Of a stretch of 64,000 bases of DNA, positions 48,085 through 56,980 are shown one piece after another. Within the stretch, counting starts at the first letter, position 1; every line of letters starts with the position of its first letter. The notes under the pieces were generated by a model. It had not been told where the DNA came from. It made no database searches and saw nothing but the letters and a program-made list of their open reading frames with translations. A program made the translations under genes and the position numbers. The DNA lies in assembly GCA_910589375.1 (NCBI GenBank), contig CAJUTK010000002.1:248001-312000 (forward strand). Reading direction: 5' to 3'. Source of the stretch: an uncultured Bacilli bacterium. GTDB lineage: Bacteria > Bacillota_I > Bacilli_A > RF39 > UBA660.

Positions 48085-49854
48085 ATGGATTATATAAAGC
48101 AGAAATTGTCATTATTAACAACTAGTCCTGGGTGTTATTTAATGAAAAATAAAGATGGCATTATCATCTATGTTGGAAAAGCAAAAAACTTAAAAAATAG
48201 AGTAAGTTCTTACTTCCGTGGTAAGCATACTGGTAAAACGGCTAAATTAGTAAGTGAAATAGTTGATTTTGAGTATATTACCGTTAGTAGTGAAGTAGAA
48301 TCGTTTATTTTAGAAAATAATTTAATTAAAAAATATAATCCAAAGTATAATATTCTTTTAAAAGATGATAAAAGTTATCCTTATATTGAACTAACCAATG
48401 AAGAAGTTCCTAGACTAAAAGTAGTACGTTCTTTATCTCGTAAAAAAAATCAAAAATATTTATATGGACCTTATCCAAATGTAACAGCTGCACGTGGAGT
48501 TGTTAATTTATTAAATAGAATGTACCCAATTAGAAAGTGTAATACCTACAATCAAAAACCATGTTTATATTATCACATTCATCAATGTTTAGGTTATTGT
48601 ACAGAGAAAATTTCAAAAGAAGAAATTGCTTCTATGAAGGAAGAAATTATTCGCTTTTTAAAAGGAGACCATTCCTTTATTACAAAGCGTATTGAAGAAG
48701 AGATGCACCATCTAAGTGAGGAAATGAAGTATGAAAAAGCATTAGAGATGAAACAACTTTTAGACTATATTAAAGTAACCCTTACTCATCAACAAGTAGA
48801 AGTAAAAGATCAAGTAGATAGGGATATTTTTGGTTACTATGTTAGTAAGGGATATTTAAGTATCCAAGTATTTTTTATTCGTGGTTCTAAAATAGTAGGA
48901 AGGCATTCTAAAATCATTCCTATGATAGAAAGCGATGGAGAAGAATTAACCAGATATATTGCTGACTTTTATCAAAATATATTAAAGCCAAAAGAAATTT
49001 TAGTGCCTGAAATTGTAGAGGAAGGCGTTTTAGCAGATTATCTACAAATAGAAGTTAAGAAACCTCAAAAGGGGGAAAAACTGAAATTAATTGAGATGGC
49101 GAATGAAAATGCTAAAATAGCATTATCTGAACAATTTGAACTCATTGAAAGAGATGAGGAGAGAACTCTAAAAGCTAATGAAGAACTATGTAATATTTTA
49201 GGAATGGAGAAATTAGACCGTATTGAAATTTTTGATAATGCTCATCTTTTTGGAACTTATAATGTATCAGGTATGGTTGTCTTTAAAAATGGAAAGCCTG
49301 CTAAAAATGAATATCGTAAATTTAAAATATCTATTGATAAAAATGACGATTATAATACTATGAGAGAAGTTATTTATAGAAGATATTTTAGAGTGTTAAA
49401 AGACAATCTAGAAAGACCAGATTTGATTATTGTGGATGGTGGATTAGGACAAATCCATGCTGCAAAAGAAATTATAGATAGTCTATATTTACCCATTATG
49501 GTTGTAGGACTAAAAAAAGATGATAGACATACTACCAATGCTTTATTAACAGAGGAAAAGGAATATAATATTGATAAGAAGAGCAATGTATTTTATTTAT
49601 TGGAAAGAATGCAGGATGAAGTTCATGAATTTACTATCAATTACCATAAGCAAATTCGTAGTAAGGGATCATTAGAAAGTGTTTTAGATCCTGTATCAGG
49701 AATAGGGGATAAAAGAAAAAAACAGTTATTAAAAAAATATAAAACAGTAACTGCTTTAAAAAGATTAAGTGTAGAAGAATTACAAGAAATATTGCCTGAT
49801 AAAGTAGCGCAAGAATTATATGAATATTTGCAAGCTTACGATAAAGAGATTTGA
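48085..49854 (+). CDS. uvrC: UvrABC system protein C
   Basis: Dual-incision nuclease of nucleotide excision repair. The N-terminal GIY-YIG domain reads PGCYLMKNKDGIIIYVGKAKNLKNRVSSYF. The middle Cys-rich segment (CNTYNQKPCLYYHIHQCLGYC), the UVR helix pair at about 200-235, the RNase H-like C-terminal nuclease with IEIFDNAHLFGTYNVSGMVVF and LIIVDGGLGQIHAA, and the final HhH region (SGIGDKRKKQLLKKY) are all present. 589 residues is normal. AGGAGGAACTT precedes ATG. I saw no LexA box upstream. Confidence 0.97.
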   Translation: MDYIKQKLSLLTTSPGCYLMKNKDGIIIYVGKAKNLKNRVSSYFRGKHTGKTAKLVSEIVDFEYITVSSEVESFILENNLIKKYNPKYNILLKDDKSYPYIELTNEEVPRLKVVRSLSRKKNQKYLYGPYPNVTAARGVVNLLNRMYPIRKCNTYNQKPCLYYHIHQCLGYCTEKISKEEIASMKEEIIRFLKGDHSFITKRIEEEMHHLSEEMKYEKALEMKQLLDYIKVTLTHQQVEVKDQVDRDIFGYYVSKGYLSIQVFFIRGSKIVGRHSKIIPMIESDGEELTRYIADFYQNILKPKEILVPEIVEEGVLADYLQIEVKKPQKGEKLKLIEMANENAKIALSEQFELIERDEERTLKANEELCNILGMEKLDRIEIFDNAHLFGTYNVSGMVVFKNGKPAKNEYRKFKISIDKNDDYNTMREVIYRRYFRVLKDNLERPDLIIVDGGLGQIHAAKEIIDSLYLPIMVVGLKKDDRHTTNALLTEEKEYNIDKKSNVFYLLERMQDEVHEFTINYHKQIRSKGSLESVLDPVSGIGDKRKKQLLKKYKTVTALKRLSVEELQEILPDKVAQELYEYLQAYDKEI

Positions 49855-49899
49855 CAAAATTATAATATGATATATAATAAGCATCTGTAGGGGGAAAAT

Positions 49900-50712
49900 A
49901 TGACATATAGACAAATATTTGATGAATATGAAGGAAAATTTCGTATTCAAAATAAAGATACTTTTCGATTATTCTTAGAAGAATTTAAAGAGTATAGTGG
50001 TATAGATTGGAAAATTATTGTACAAAATGAGCATCTGGATCCAACTGATTATACCAATATATTTTGGTCACTTCATACTGCTCTTTTCAATATAGACGAA
50101 TTAAAAAGGGTCATTCCACTATTTTATCAACTATTAGAGAAATATCATTTTAGTTTTGAAGAAGACTATATTTCCTTTGCACGTTTAACAGGAAGTCATA
50201 TGGTGGATAGTTTGCCAAGGAATGTTAGAAACTTTGTTATGAAAGCTCCCTATATTGAAGACATTTCTGATAATAGTGGGAAAGTGACAATTCATAGTGA
50301 GAAATTAGGAAATATAACATTTTATTCTACTAATAAGTATTTTTCTGGTAACTATTTTATAGAAGCTCTTTTTAGAAATAATAAAATTACAGGAGAATGT
50401 CACAATATTTCTTGGACTTTAATGGATTATATGCCGGGTTCTACTTTAGTTACCTCTTTAATTCCAGGTTCATTTTTAGGAACTACTTGTTATCATACGG
50501 TCATTCGTGATAGAGAGAACTTGATTGTAGATGCCGCTAATAGCTGCGTTTATGAAGAGGCAGATTATCACAAGTTATTTCATGATGAAATTATTTGTGA
50601 AACAAAAGAAGGAGAAAGGTATGAATCTTTATCCCAAACTAGTTTGTTAGAAGGAAGAGGACTCGCTAATGCAATGGTATTAGCATTACACAAACAGCAA
50701 AAGAAATTATAA
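49900..50712 (+). CDS. Unrecognised protein with possible Cys-His-Asp triad
   Basis: A 270-residue cytosolic protein of no recognised family. The N-terminal half is helical (YRQIFDEYEGKFRIQNKDTFRLFLEEFKEY). The C-terminal half has three conserved-looking sites in the order used by transglutaminase/NlpC-like hydrolases: GECHNISWTLMD (Cys about 168), CYHTVIRD (His about 206) and NLIVDAANS (Asp about 215). This would fit a papain-like thiol hydrolase or cross-linking enzyme, but the likeness is only local. GGGGGAAAAT precedes the ATG and a perfect terminator follows. Confidence 0.6.
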   Translation: MTYRQIFDEYEGKFRIQNKDTFRLFLEEFKEYSGIDWKIIVQNEHLDPTDYTNIFWSLHTALFNIDELKRVIPLFYQLLEKYHFSFEEDYISFARLTGSHMVDSLPRNVRNFVMKAPYIEDISDNSGKVTIHSEKLGNITFYSTNKYFSGNYFIEALFRNNKITGECHNISWTLMDYMPGSTLVTSLIPGSFLGTTCYHTVIRDRENLIVDAANSCVYEEADYHKLFHDEIICETKEGERYESLSQTSLLEGRGLANAMVLALHKQQKKL

Positions 50713-50728
50713 AACATAATTTCTTTTA
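50701..50728 (+). terminator. Terminator
   Basis: Perfect 10-bp stem AAGAAATTAT / ATAATTTCTT, loop AAAAC, short T run. Confidence 0.8.
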
Positions 50729-50730
50729 AT

Positions 50731-50758
50731 TTGCATTTTTTTTAAATTATGATATAAT
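50731..50758 (+). promoter_or_regulatory. Promoter of the gene at 50786
   Basis: TTGCAT (50731-50736), 16 bases, TATAAT (50753-50758) with TGA before it. Confidence 0.7.
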
Positions 50759-50785
50759 AGCACACTGTTAAAGGGGGAAGTTAGG

Positions 50786-51577
50786 ATGAGTTTAACGTTA
50801 ACAAATAGTTCGATTACGTCTTTATTATTATCATTAGATCGAGAAAAATCTAGAGAGCAAGCAGAGGCAACTAGTAATGCAATTGCTGAAAGGGTAGTAG
50901 CGATAACTCTTGATGCAGCGCAGGCTAAAACATTATTTCAATCTGAAAAGAGATTAATTGGTATGCGTGGTAATAATGCAGAAGATTACTTATTAAGTGA
51001 CGATATTTCTGCTAGAGAAGTATTAGAATCATACTATAGAGGGGTATCAGATAGAAATAATTTCCGTAGATTATCTCATAATTATACAATTTCCGAAATG
51101 ATGCTTATGTTAGGTACTTTTATGCATATGATGGAGGTAAGGGATAGCTTTTTAGAATATGCTAAGAATAGTTCTAGAAAGTTAAGAATATCTAAACTTG
51201 TTAGAAGTTTTACTGCACCTTCTTCACAAAAAGAGGATATGAATCTTTTAGGAAATTTAATTTCAGGAACAGTAGAGAGTGAAGAAAAAATGCTATCTTA
51301 TATGAGAGACCAAGTAACAGTTATTATGAGAGCTATTTTAGAAGAAATGGGAAGCAACTTTGGTTTAGCAAGTAAAAGTCAAATTCAAAATATTTGTACA
51401 TCTTCTCATGAATTATGTCTTTTAAGTCCAGTTATGGCAGGATACTTTCGTGATAGAAGAGAAAGAATGCCAATGGTACAAGGAGATGTAATTGTCTTGG
51501 AATCTTGCGGAGAAACTTCAAAACAATTATATGAAACTATCAGTTTTCAAAATGGCGAAGCACAAAGGACAAAATAG
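50786..51577 (+). CDS. Unrecognised helical protein
   Basis: A 263-residue protein with no recognised family. It appears mostly alpha-helical and soluble (REKSREQAEATSNAIAERVVAITLDAAQAKTLFQ, REVLESYYRGVSDRNNFRRL, EMMLMLGTFMHMMEVRDSFLEYA), without a signal peptide or membrane helix. The last 40 residues (DVIVLESCGETSKQLYETISFQNGE) may form a small beta part. It has a promoter, AAGGGGGAAGTTAGG ahead of ATG, and a terminator overlapping the stop, so it is a single-gene unit just before murG. No role can be assigned. Confidence 0.6.
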   Translation: MSLTLTNSSITSLLLSLDREKSREQAEATSNAIAERVVAITLDAAQAKTLFQSEKRLIGMRGNNAEDYLLSDDISAREVLESYYRGVSDRNNFRRLSHNYTISEMMLMLGTFMHMMEVRDSFLEYAKNSSRKLRISKLVRSFTAPSSQKEDMNLLGNLISGTVESEEKMLSYMRDQVTVIMRAILEEMGSNFGLASKSQIQNICTSSHELCLLSPVMAGYFRDRRERMPMVQGDVIVLESCGETSKQLYETISFQNGEAQRTK

Positions 51578-51587
51578 TCCTTTTTTT
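51564..51587 (+). terminator. Terminator
   Basis: AAAGGAC, loop AAAATA, GTCCTTT, T run; overlaps the stop codon of the preceding gene. Confidence 0.85.
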
Positions 51588-51622
51588 GTGGCATATTATC
51601 CCTATGTTTTTACATATAATTA

Positions 51623-51631
51623 TGGTATAAT
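51623..51631 (+). promoter_or_regulatory. Extended -10 promoter of murG
   Basis: TGGTATAAT, 22 bases before the murG ATG. No clear -35. Confidence 0.5.
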
Positions 51632-51653
51632 GATTCTATGAGGAAGTGGTGAA

Positions 51654-52739
51654 ATGAGAGTAGTCATCAGTGCTGGAGGAACGGGAGGTCATATTTATCC
51701 TGCTTTAGCAATCGTTCATAAAATTCAAGAAAAAGAACCTAATAGTGAGTTTTTATATATTGGAACTCATAATAGAATGGAGAAAGATATTGTTCCTAAA
51801 GAAGGGATTCCTTTTCGCTCTATTGAGGTATATGGTTTTAATAGAAAACAGCTTTGGAAGAATTTTAAAGTGATTCACTGCTTATATAAATCTAAAAAAC
51901 AGTGTGTAAAATGGTTAAAAGAATTTAAACCAGATATTGTTATTGGCGTTGGTGGATATGTAACAGTTCCTGTTTTATCTGCTGCCCATAAATTAGGGAT
52001 TAAAACATTTTTGCATGAACAAAATAGTGTTCCCGGAAAAGCAAATTTATCTCTTGCATTCCATACAGATTTAATAGGAGTATCTTTTCAATCTTCTATG
52101 GATAGTTTTCCTGTTAAAAAAACGATATTTACAGGAAATCCATGTAGCGAGGATGCTTTAAAGAAAACACCAATGAAAAAGTCAGAACTTGGTTTAGATG
52201 ATAAGAAAAAATTAGTTTTAATAGTAATGGGGTCATTAGGTGCTACTAGCGTAAATGAAATCTTAAAGAAAACTTTACCTCTAGTTGAAAAAGAACCATA
52301 TCAATTTTTGTTTGTAACTGGAAAAAATGATTATGAGGAAATTTTAAATTGTGCTTTTCCTAAAAATGTAAAAGTTGTTCCTTATATTGACAATATGACG
52401 AGGATTATGAAGAATACAGATTTAATGATTACCAGGGCAGGAGCATCTACATTAAGCGAAATTATGTCTTTACAGATTCCATCTATTTTGATACCAAGCC
52501 CATATGTTCCGAATAACCATCAATATAAAAATGCTATGGATTTAGTATCAGAAAATGCTGCCCTTATCATTGAAGAAAAAGATTTAACTCCAGAAATTCT
52601 AATTCAAAAGATGAAGGAAGTTTTAACTTCAAGAGAAAAACAGGAACAAATGAAAAAGAATTTATCAAAAATGGGAGTTCCTAATAGTGCTACTTTGATT
52701 TATCAAGAAATTCAAAAATTAATAGAGGGAAAAAGATAA
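51654..52739 (+). CDS. murG: UDP-GlcNAc:lipid I GlcNAc transferase MurG
   Basis: GT28 glycosyltransferase on the inner membrane face that converts lipid I to lipid II. The N-terminal Gly-rich motif is VISAGGTGGHIYPALAI; GVGGYVTVP, HEQNSVPGKAN, MGSLGA and the acceptor/donor loop TRAGASTLSEIMSLQIPSILIPSPYVPNNHQYKNA are all intact. 361 residues is the normal length. GAGGAAGTGGTGAA precedes ATG. murB starts one base after the stop, as part of the division/cell-wall cluster. Confidence 0.97.
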   Translation: MRVVISAGGTGGHIYPALAIVHKIQEKEPNSEFLYIGTHNRMEKDIVPKEGIPFRSIEVYGFNRKQLWKNFKVIHCLYKSKKQCVKWLKEFKPDIVIGVGGYVTVPVLSAAHKLGIKTFLHEQNSVPGKANLSLAFHTDLIGVSFQSSMDSFPVKKTIFTGNPCSEDALKKTPMKKSELGLDDKKKLVLIVMGSLGATSVNEILKKTLPLVEKEPYQFLFVTGKNDYEEILNCAFPKNVKVVPYIDNMTRIMKNTDLMITRAGASTLSEIMSLQIPSILIPSPYVPNNHQYKNAMDLVSENAALIIEEKDLTPEILIQKMKEVLTSREKQEQMKKNLSKMGVPNSATLIYQEIQKLIEGKR

Positions 52740-52740
52740 T

Positions 52741-53637
52741 ATGAACATAATACAAGAAATAACAGATTTAGAAGTAGGAAATGTTTTATCAGATGTTAAT
52801 TTGAAAGAGTATACTACGTATCAATTAGAAGGAAAAGCATTAGGAATAGTTTATCCAAAAGATACAGAAGGTCTTATTATTCTTTTGAAATATTTAAGAG
52901 AAAATCATATTAAACATAAGATTTTAGGAAAAGGCTCTAATCTAATTTTTAGTAAAGACTACTATGATGGAATTTTAATTAAATTAGATAGTTTAGATGA
53001 GCTAGAAATAAAGGGAAATACGGTTAGAGTAGGAGCTGGATATTCTCTTATTAAACTTTCTAATCGCCTTTCTAGATTAGGATATACAGGAATGGAGTTT
53101 GCAACTGGCATTCCAGGAACTGTAGGTGGAGCTGTTTTCATGAACGCAGGAGCCTATAAAAGTGATATTGGTTATATTTTAAAAAGTGTTAAAGTTTTAA
53201 ACCCTAGATATCGTGTCGTTGAGATGACTAATTTTGAGATGGATTTTCATTATCGAACTTCTTTTTTACAGAAACATCCAGATTACATTTGTTTAGAAGC
53301 TACTTTTCTTTTGAAAAAGGGAAATTCAGAAGAAATTATGCAATTAATAGAAGACAGAAAAAAAAGAAGAATGGAAACGCAACCTTTAGAGTTCCCATCA
53401 GCTGGTTCTGTTTTTAGAAATCCAGAAGGGGATTACGCAGGAAGATTAATTGAAGAAATTGGTTATAAAGGACATTCTATTGGGGATGCTTTAGTAAGTG
53501 AAAAACACGCTAATTTTATTATCAATAAAGGTCATGCTAAAGGGGAAGATATTAAGAAATTAATATTAGATATTCAAGAAAAAGTAAAAGAAAAATATGG
53601 GGTCGAGCTAAAAATTGAACAAGAATTTGTAGAATAG
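52741..53637 (+). CDS. murB: UDP-N-acetylenolpyruvoylglucosamine reductase
   Basis: FAD enzyme that reduces UDP-GlcNAc-enolpyruvate to UDP-MurNAc. The FAD-binding part has ILGKGSNLIF, VGAGYSLIKLS and TGIPGTVGGAVFMNAGAY; the C-terminal domain has the catalytic Ser region PSAGSVFRNPEGDYAGRLIEE and HANFIINKG. The missing Tyr loop makes it a type II MurB, as in Gram-positives. 298 residues. The gene starts right after murG and ends directly at the ribosome-binding site of divIB. Confidence 0.96.
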   Translation: MNIIQEITDLEVGNVLSDVNLKEYTTYQLEGKALGIVYPKDTEGLIILLKYLRENHIKHKILGKGSNLIFSKDYYDGILIKLDSLDELEIKGNTVRVGAGYSLIKLSNRLSRLGYTGMEFATGIPGTVGGAVFMNAGAYKSDIGYILKSVKVLNPRYRVVEMTNFEMDFHYRTSFLQKHPDYICLEATFLLKKGNSEEIMQLIEDRKKRRMETQPLEFPSAGSVFRNPEGDYAGRLIEEIGYKGHSIGDALVSEKHANFIINKGHAKGEDIKKLILDIQEKVKEKYGVELKIEQEFVE

Positions 53638-53646
53638 GTGATAATA

Positions 53647-54432
53647 GTGGCAGGATTACAAAAAAAGAAAAATGTCAAAAATTCTAGCTTAAAAAAGAAA
53701 AATGGTCAAAAACAGGTAAAATCAAGAGTTGCTGTAAAAAAAGAAAAAGAAAGAAAAATAAAAGAGAAGAAAAGAAAGTTAAAATTTCGAAATATTTTCT
53801 TAACTCTTTTGATTTCTGCTTTAGTAGCACTTCTTTGTTACCTTCTTATGCAAGTACCAATTGGGTCTATACTTGTTAAAGGAAATGAGTTTTTTAGTGA
53901 TCAGAGTATTATTGATTTGGCGGGAATTAAAGAATATCCAAGTACTCTTAGAACGCCTACTATTACTATTCAAAAGAAGTTAGAAGAAAATGATTTTATT
54001 AAAACAGCAAAAGTAGAAAAAAGAAAATTTTTAACGCAAGTTGTTATTCATGTTGAAGAAAATAAACCTTTATTTTTCTATCAACCCGAAAATAAAGTAG
54101 TTTTGCAAGATGGAACAAAAGTAGAGGGAGATTTTCAAATCCCAATTGTTTTAAATCAAATTCCAGAAGATGTTTACAATAGATTTTTAGAAAAGATGAA
54201 GCAAGTTCCAAATGATGTTTTAAGAAAAATCTCTGAAATTCGTTATTATCCTAGTGATGTAGATTCAGAACTTTTCCTATTAGCTATGAATGATGGAATT
54301 TATGTTTATGCAACACTTCCAAGATTTGAGAGAGTTTACCACTATTTAGAATATGTTGAAGGCTTTAATAATAAAAAGGGGATTTTGCATTTAGATAGTG
54401 GAGATTATTTAGAAATATTAGAAGATAAATAA
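53647..54432 (+). CDS. divIB: Cell division protein DivIB/FtsQ
   Basis: A 261-residue bitopic membrane protein of the divisome. A very basic cytosolic tail (KKKNVKNSSLKKKNGQKQVKSRVAVKKEKERKIKEKKRKLKFR) precedes the membrane helix at about 50-70 and a POTRA domain (IGSILVKGNEFFSDQSIIDLAGI...TAKVEKRKFLTQVVIHVEENKP), then the beta domain. GTG 53647 is chosen because AGGTG (53636-53640) is right for it and contains the alternative GTG at 53638. It is the last gene of the murG-murB-divIB run and is followed by a terminator before ftsA. Confidence 0.92.
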   Translation: MAGLQKKKNVKNSSLKKKNGQKQVKSRVAVKKEKERKIKEKKRKLKFRNIFLTLLISALVALLCYLLMQVPIGSILVKGNEFFSDQSIIDLAGIKEYPSTLRTPTITIQKKLEENDFIKTAKVEKRKFLTQVVIHVEENKPLFFYQPENKVVLQDGTKVEGDFQIPIVLNQIPEDVYNRFLEKMKQVPNDVLRKISEIRYYPSDVDSELFLLAMNDGIYVYATLPRFERVYHYLEYVEGFNNKKGILHLDSGDYLEILEDK

Positions 54433-54473
54433 AAAAAGAAAGTAGCTTTTAAAAGAATTTGGTATAAGAGATA

Positions 54474-54503
54474 AAAATCCCATTATAGATGGGATTTTCT
54501 TTT
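54474..54503 (+). terminator. Terminator between divIB and ftsA
   Basis: AAAATCCCAT (54474-54483), loop TATAG, ATGGGATTTT (54489-54498), then CTTTT. Confidence 0.85.
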
Positions 54504-54529
54504 ACATTTTAGAAAATTTATAGTATAAT
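54501..54529 (+). promoter_or_regulatory. Promoter of ftsA-ftsZ
   Basis: TTTACA (54501-54506), 17 bases, TATAAT (54524-54529). The -35 overlaps the U tract of the preceding terminator. ftsA begins at 54557. Confidence 0.75.
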
Positions 54530-54556
54530 ATATCTTAGATTATAGGAGCTGGTTGT

Positions 54557-55804
54557 ATGAAACATGTCTATACTAGTGTTGATATTGGTTCAGACAGTAT
54601 AAAAGTAGTCGTTTGTGAACTTTTTCAAAATAAACTTAACTTGCTTGCGGCTTCTTCTTATAAATCTAGGGGAATAAAAAAAGGATTAATAACTGATGTA
54701 GAAGAAGCTAGTACTTGTATAAGAGAAGCTATTTCAGATGTAGAAGAAATGCTTGGAATTCCTATTAAGAGAGTAATAGCATCTATTCCTTCTTATTTTG
54801 CAGAATATTCTATTATCAAGGCTGAAGTACCGCTTCAGGATGAAAATATTGGAGTAACTCATGAAGATGTATCTGAGGTATTATCACAAGCAGTTTCTTC
54901 TAAGCCATTAGAAGAAAGAGAGTTTGTAACCGCTCTACCAGTTGATTTTAGAGTAGATGAGAAAGCAGGTATTAAAGATCCTCTAGGCCTTATGGGAAGC
55001 GTCATTGGGGTTAGAGCCATTTTAGTAACAACGCCAAAAAAGAATGTATACTCTGTTATTACGCTATTAGAAAAATTAGGTATAGAAGTGGTAGATATCT
55101 CTATTAATAATATTGGTGATTTATACTCTTTTAAGAATAAAGAAATTGATCAAAAGATTGGAACGATTATCAATATCGGAAGTGAAACAACATCTATTTC
55201 CCTCTATAATCGAGGAGTTATTGTCAAAAGTTCTATTATTAATATGGGTGGAAAAAATGTTGATAGTGATATCGCTTATATGTATAAAACAGATTTAGAA
55301 ACAGCAAGAAACTTAAAGCATTCTTTTGCATTAGCTCATAAAAGAAATGCGAATGTAAGTGATACTTATGAAATATCTACCTCTGTTGATAAATCTTTAA
55401 AGGTCAATCAGTTTGAAGTGTCTGAAATCGTCTCTTCAAGGCTAGAAGAAATTTTAAATCTCGTGAAAAAAGAGCTCAATATATTGACAACCAAGCAAAT
55501 TGATTATATGATAATAACGGGAGGTACAAGTAATATGGACGATATTGAGTATGTTGCTTCACAAGTTTTAGGAAAAAATGTGAGCATCGGCAATGTCAAA
55601 TTACTTGGTATACGCAATAACAAATATTCATCATGTGTGGGAAATATTGTTTACTTTATTAGTAAACTTAAACTAAGAGGAAAGAACTATTCAATGATTA
55701 GTAACGAGGATGCATCAACACTTGCAACCGTTAGAAAAAGTTCAGTGGAATCAGCAAATGATAGCATGTTGGGAAAAATATTTGGATATTTTTTTAACGA
55801 ATAA
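54557..55804 (+). CDS. ftsA: Cell division protein FtsA
   Basis: Actin-like ATPase that tethers FtsZ to the membrane. It shows the phosphate-1 motif VDIGSDSIKVVV, the SHS2 (1C) domain from about residue 85, phosphate-2 region IINIGSETTSISLYNRG, adenosine motif MIITGGTSNMDD and a C-terminal tail MLGKIFGYFFNE that fits the membrane-binding amphipathic helix. 415 residues. AGGAGCTGGTTGT leads ATG. ftsZ follows 17 bases later with GGAGGAT. Confidence 0.96.
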   Translation: MKHVYTSVDIGSDSIKVVVCELFQNKLNLLAASSYKSRGIKKGLITDVEEASTCIREAISDVEEMLGIPIKRVIASIPSYFAEYSIIKAEVPLQDENIGVTHEDVSEVLSQAVSSKPLEEREFVTALPVDFRVDEKAGIKDPLGLMGSVIGVRAILVTTPKKNVYSVITLLEKLGIEVVDISINNIGDLYSFKNKEIDQKIGTIINIGSETTSISLYNRGVIVKSSIINMGGKNVDSDIAYMYKTDLETARNLKHSFALAHKRNANVSDTYEISTSVDKSLKVNQFEVSEIVSSRLEEILNLVKKELNILTTKQIDYMIITGGTSNMDDIEYVASQVLGKNVSIGNVKLLGIRNNKYSSCVGNIVYFISKLKLRGKNYSMISNEDASTLATVRKSSVESANDSMLGKIFGYFFNE

Positions 55805-55821
55805 TAGGAGGATATAAAATT

Positions 55822-56901
55822 ATGTTTGGATTAGAAATGGATCAAATAGCAAAAATCAAAGTCATTGGAATTGGCGGCGGCGGAAACAATGCTGTTAACC
55901 GTATGATAGATTCAGGAGTAAAAGGGGTAGAGTTCATTGTAGCAAATACAGACCTACAGGTTTTAAATTGTTCAAAGGCTCCTACAAAAATTCAAATTGG
56001 AGAAAGTTTAACTGGAGGAAGAGGTGCTGGTGCTAAACCTGATATTGGAAGAGAAGCTGCTTTAGAAAGTAAAAAGGAAATTGAAGAGTCTTTAAGAGGC
56101 GCTGATATGGTTTTCGTAACTTGCGGTATGGGTGGAGGTACTGGAACAGGTGCTGCCCCAGTAGTTGCTCAAATAGCTCAAGAGTTAGGTGCTCTTACTG
56201 TTGGTATTGTAACAAAACCTTTCTCATTCGAAGGAAAAAAGAGAATGGAACAGGCAGTAGCAGGATTAGAGGAACTAAAGAAAAATGTAGATACTCTTAT
56301 TGTTATTCCAAATGATAGATTGAGAGAAATTATTGATAAGCAAACTCCTTTACTAGACTCATTTAAAGAAGTAGATAATGTATTACGTAGAGGTGTTCAA
56401 TCTATTTCTGATTTGATTGCTGTTGCTGGATTAATTAACTTAGATTTTGCTGACGTTAAGACAGTAATGGAAAAACGTGGAAGTGCTTTAATTGGTATTG
56501 GTATCGGTGTAGGAGAAAATAGAGCTACAGAGGCTGCTCGTCAAGCAGTATCTAGTCCACTTTTAGAGACTAGTATTAGTGGAGCAACAGATGCTATTAT
56601 TAACGTAACAGGCGGTAATAATTTAACCTTATTTGAAGTAGAAGAAGCTAATGAGGTAATTCGTACAAGTGCGAATACTGATATGAACACTATATTTGGT
56701 GCTGTTATTAATGAGAATTTAACAGATGAAATTATTGTAACAGTAATTGCTACAGGATTTGATCAAGATACAGAGCCATTATATCATTCCTATACAAAAC
56801 CAGAAACACCAGTAGTTACTAGACATGAAGAAACTGAAACAGATGATTCAGATGATGACGATGACATCATTCCATCATTCTTAAAGAAAAGAGGCTTCTA
56901 G
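55822..56901 (+). CDS. ftsZ: Cell division protein FtsZ
   Basis: Tubulin-like GTPase that forms the Z ring. The GTP-binding GIGGGGNNAVNRM, the tubulin signature GGGTGTGAAP (about residues 104-113) and the synergy-loop region NLDFADVKTVM are intact. The C-terminus ends DDDIIPSFLKKRGF, which matches the conserved FtsA/SepF-binding tail. 359 residues. A terminator overlaps its stop codon, but spoIIGA follows 79 bases later, keeping the Bacillus-like ftsAZ-spoIIGA order. Confidence 0.98.
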   Translation: MFGLEMDQIAKIKVIGIGGGGNNAVNRMIDSGVKGVEFIVANTDLQVLNCSKAPTKIQIGESLTGGRGAGAKPDIGREAALESKKEIEESLRGADMVFVTCGMGGGTGTGAAPVVAQIAQELGALTVGIVTKPFSFEGKKRMEQAVAGLEELKKNVDTLIVIPNDRLREIIDKQTPLLDSFKEVDNVLRRGVQSISDLIAVAGLINLDFADVKTVMEKRGSALIGIGIGVGENRATEAARQAVSSPLLETSISGATDAIINVTGGNNLTLFEVEEANEVIRTSANTDMNTIFGAVINENLTDEIIVTVIATGFDQDTEPLYHSYTKPETPVVTRHEETETDDSDDDDDIIPSFLKKRGF

Positions 56902-56913
56902 GCTTCTTTTTTT
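56889..56913 (+). terminator. Terminator after ftsZ
   Basis: AAGAGGC / GCTTCTT (one G-T) around TTCTAG, followed by a T run. A second small hairpin with U tract (ACACT-TTT-AGTGT) follows at about 56936-56960. Confidence 0.7.
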
Positions 56914-56980
56914 AATAGTTAGATAAGAAAAAGCGACACTTTTAGTGTTTGTTTTTTTTTATAATGATAGTGGTGATTTG

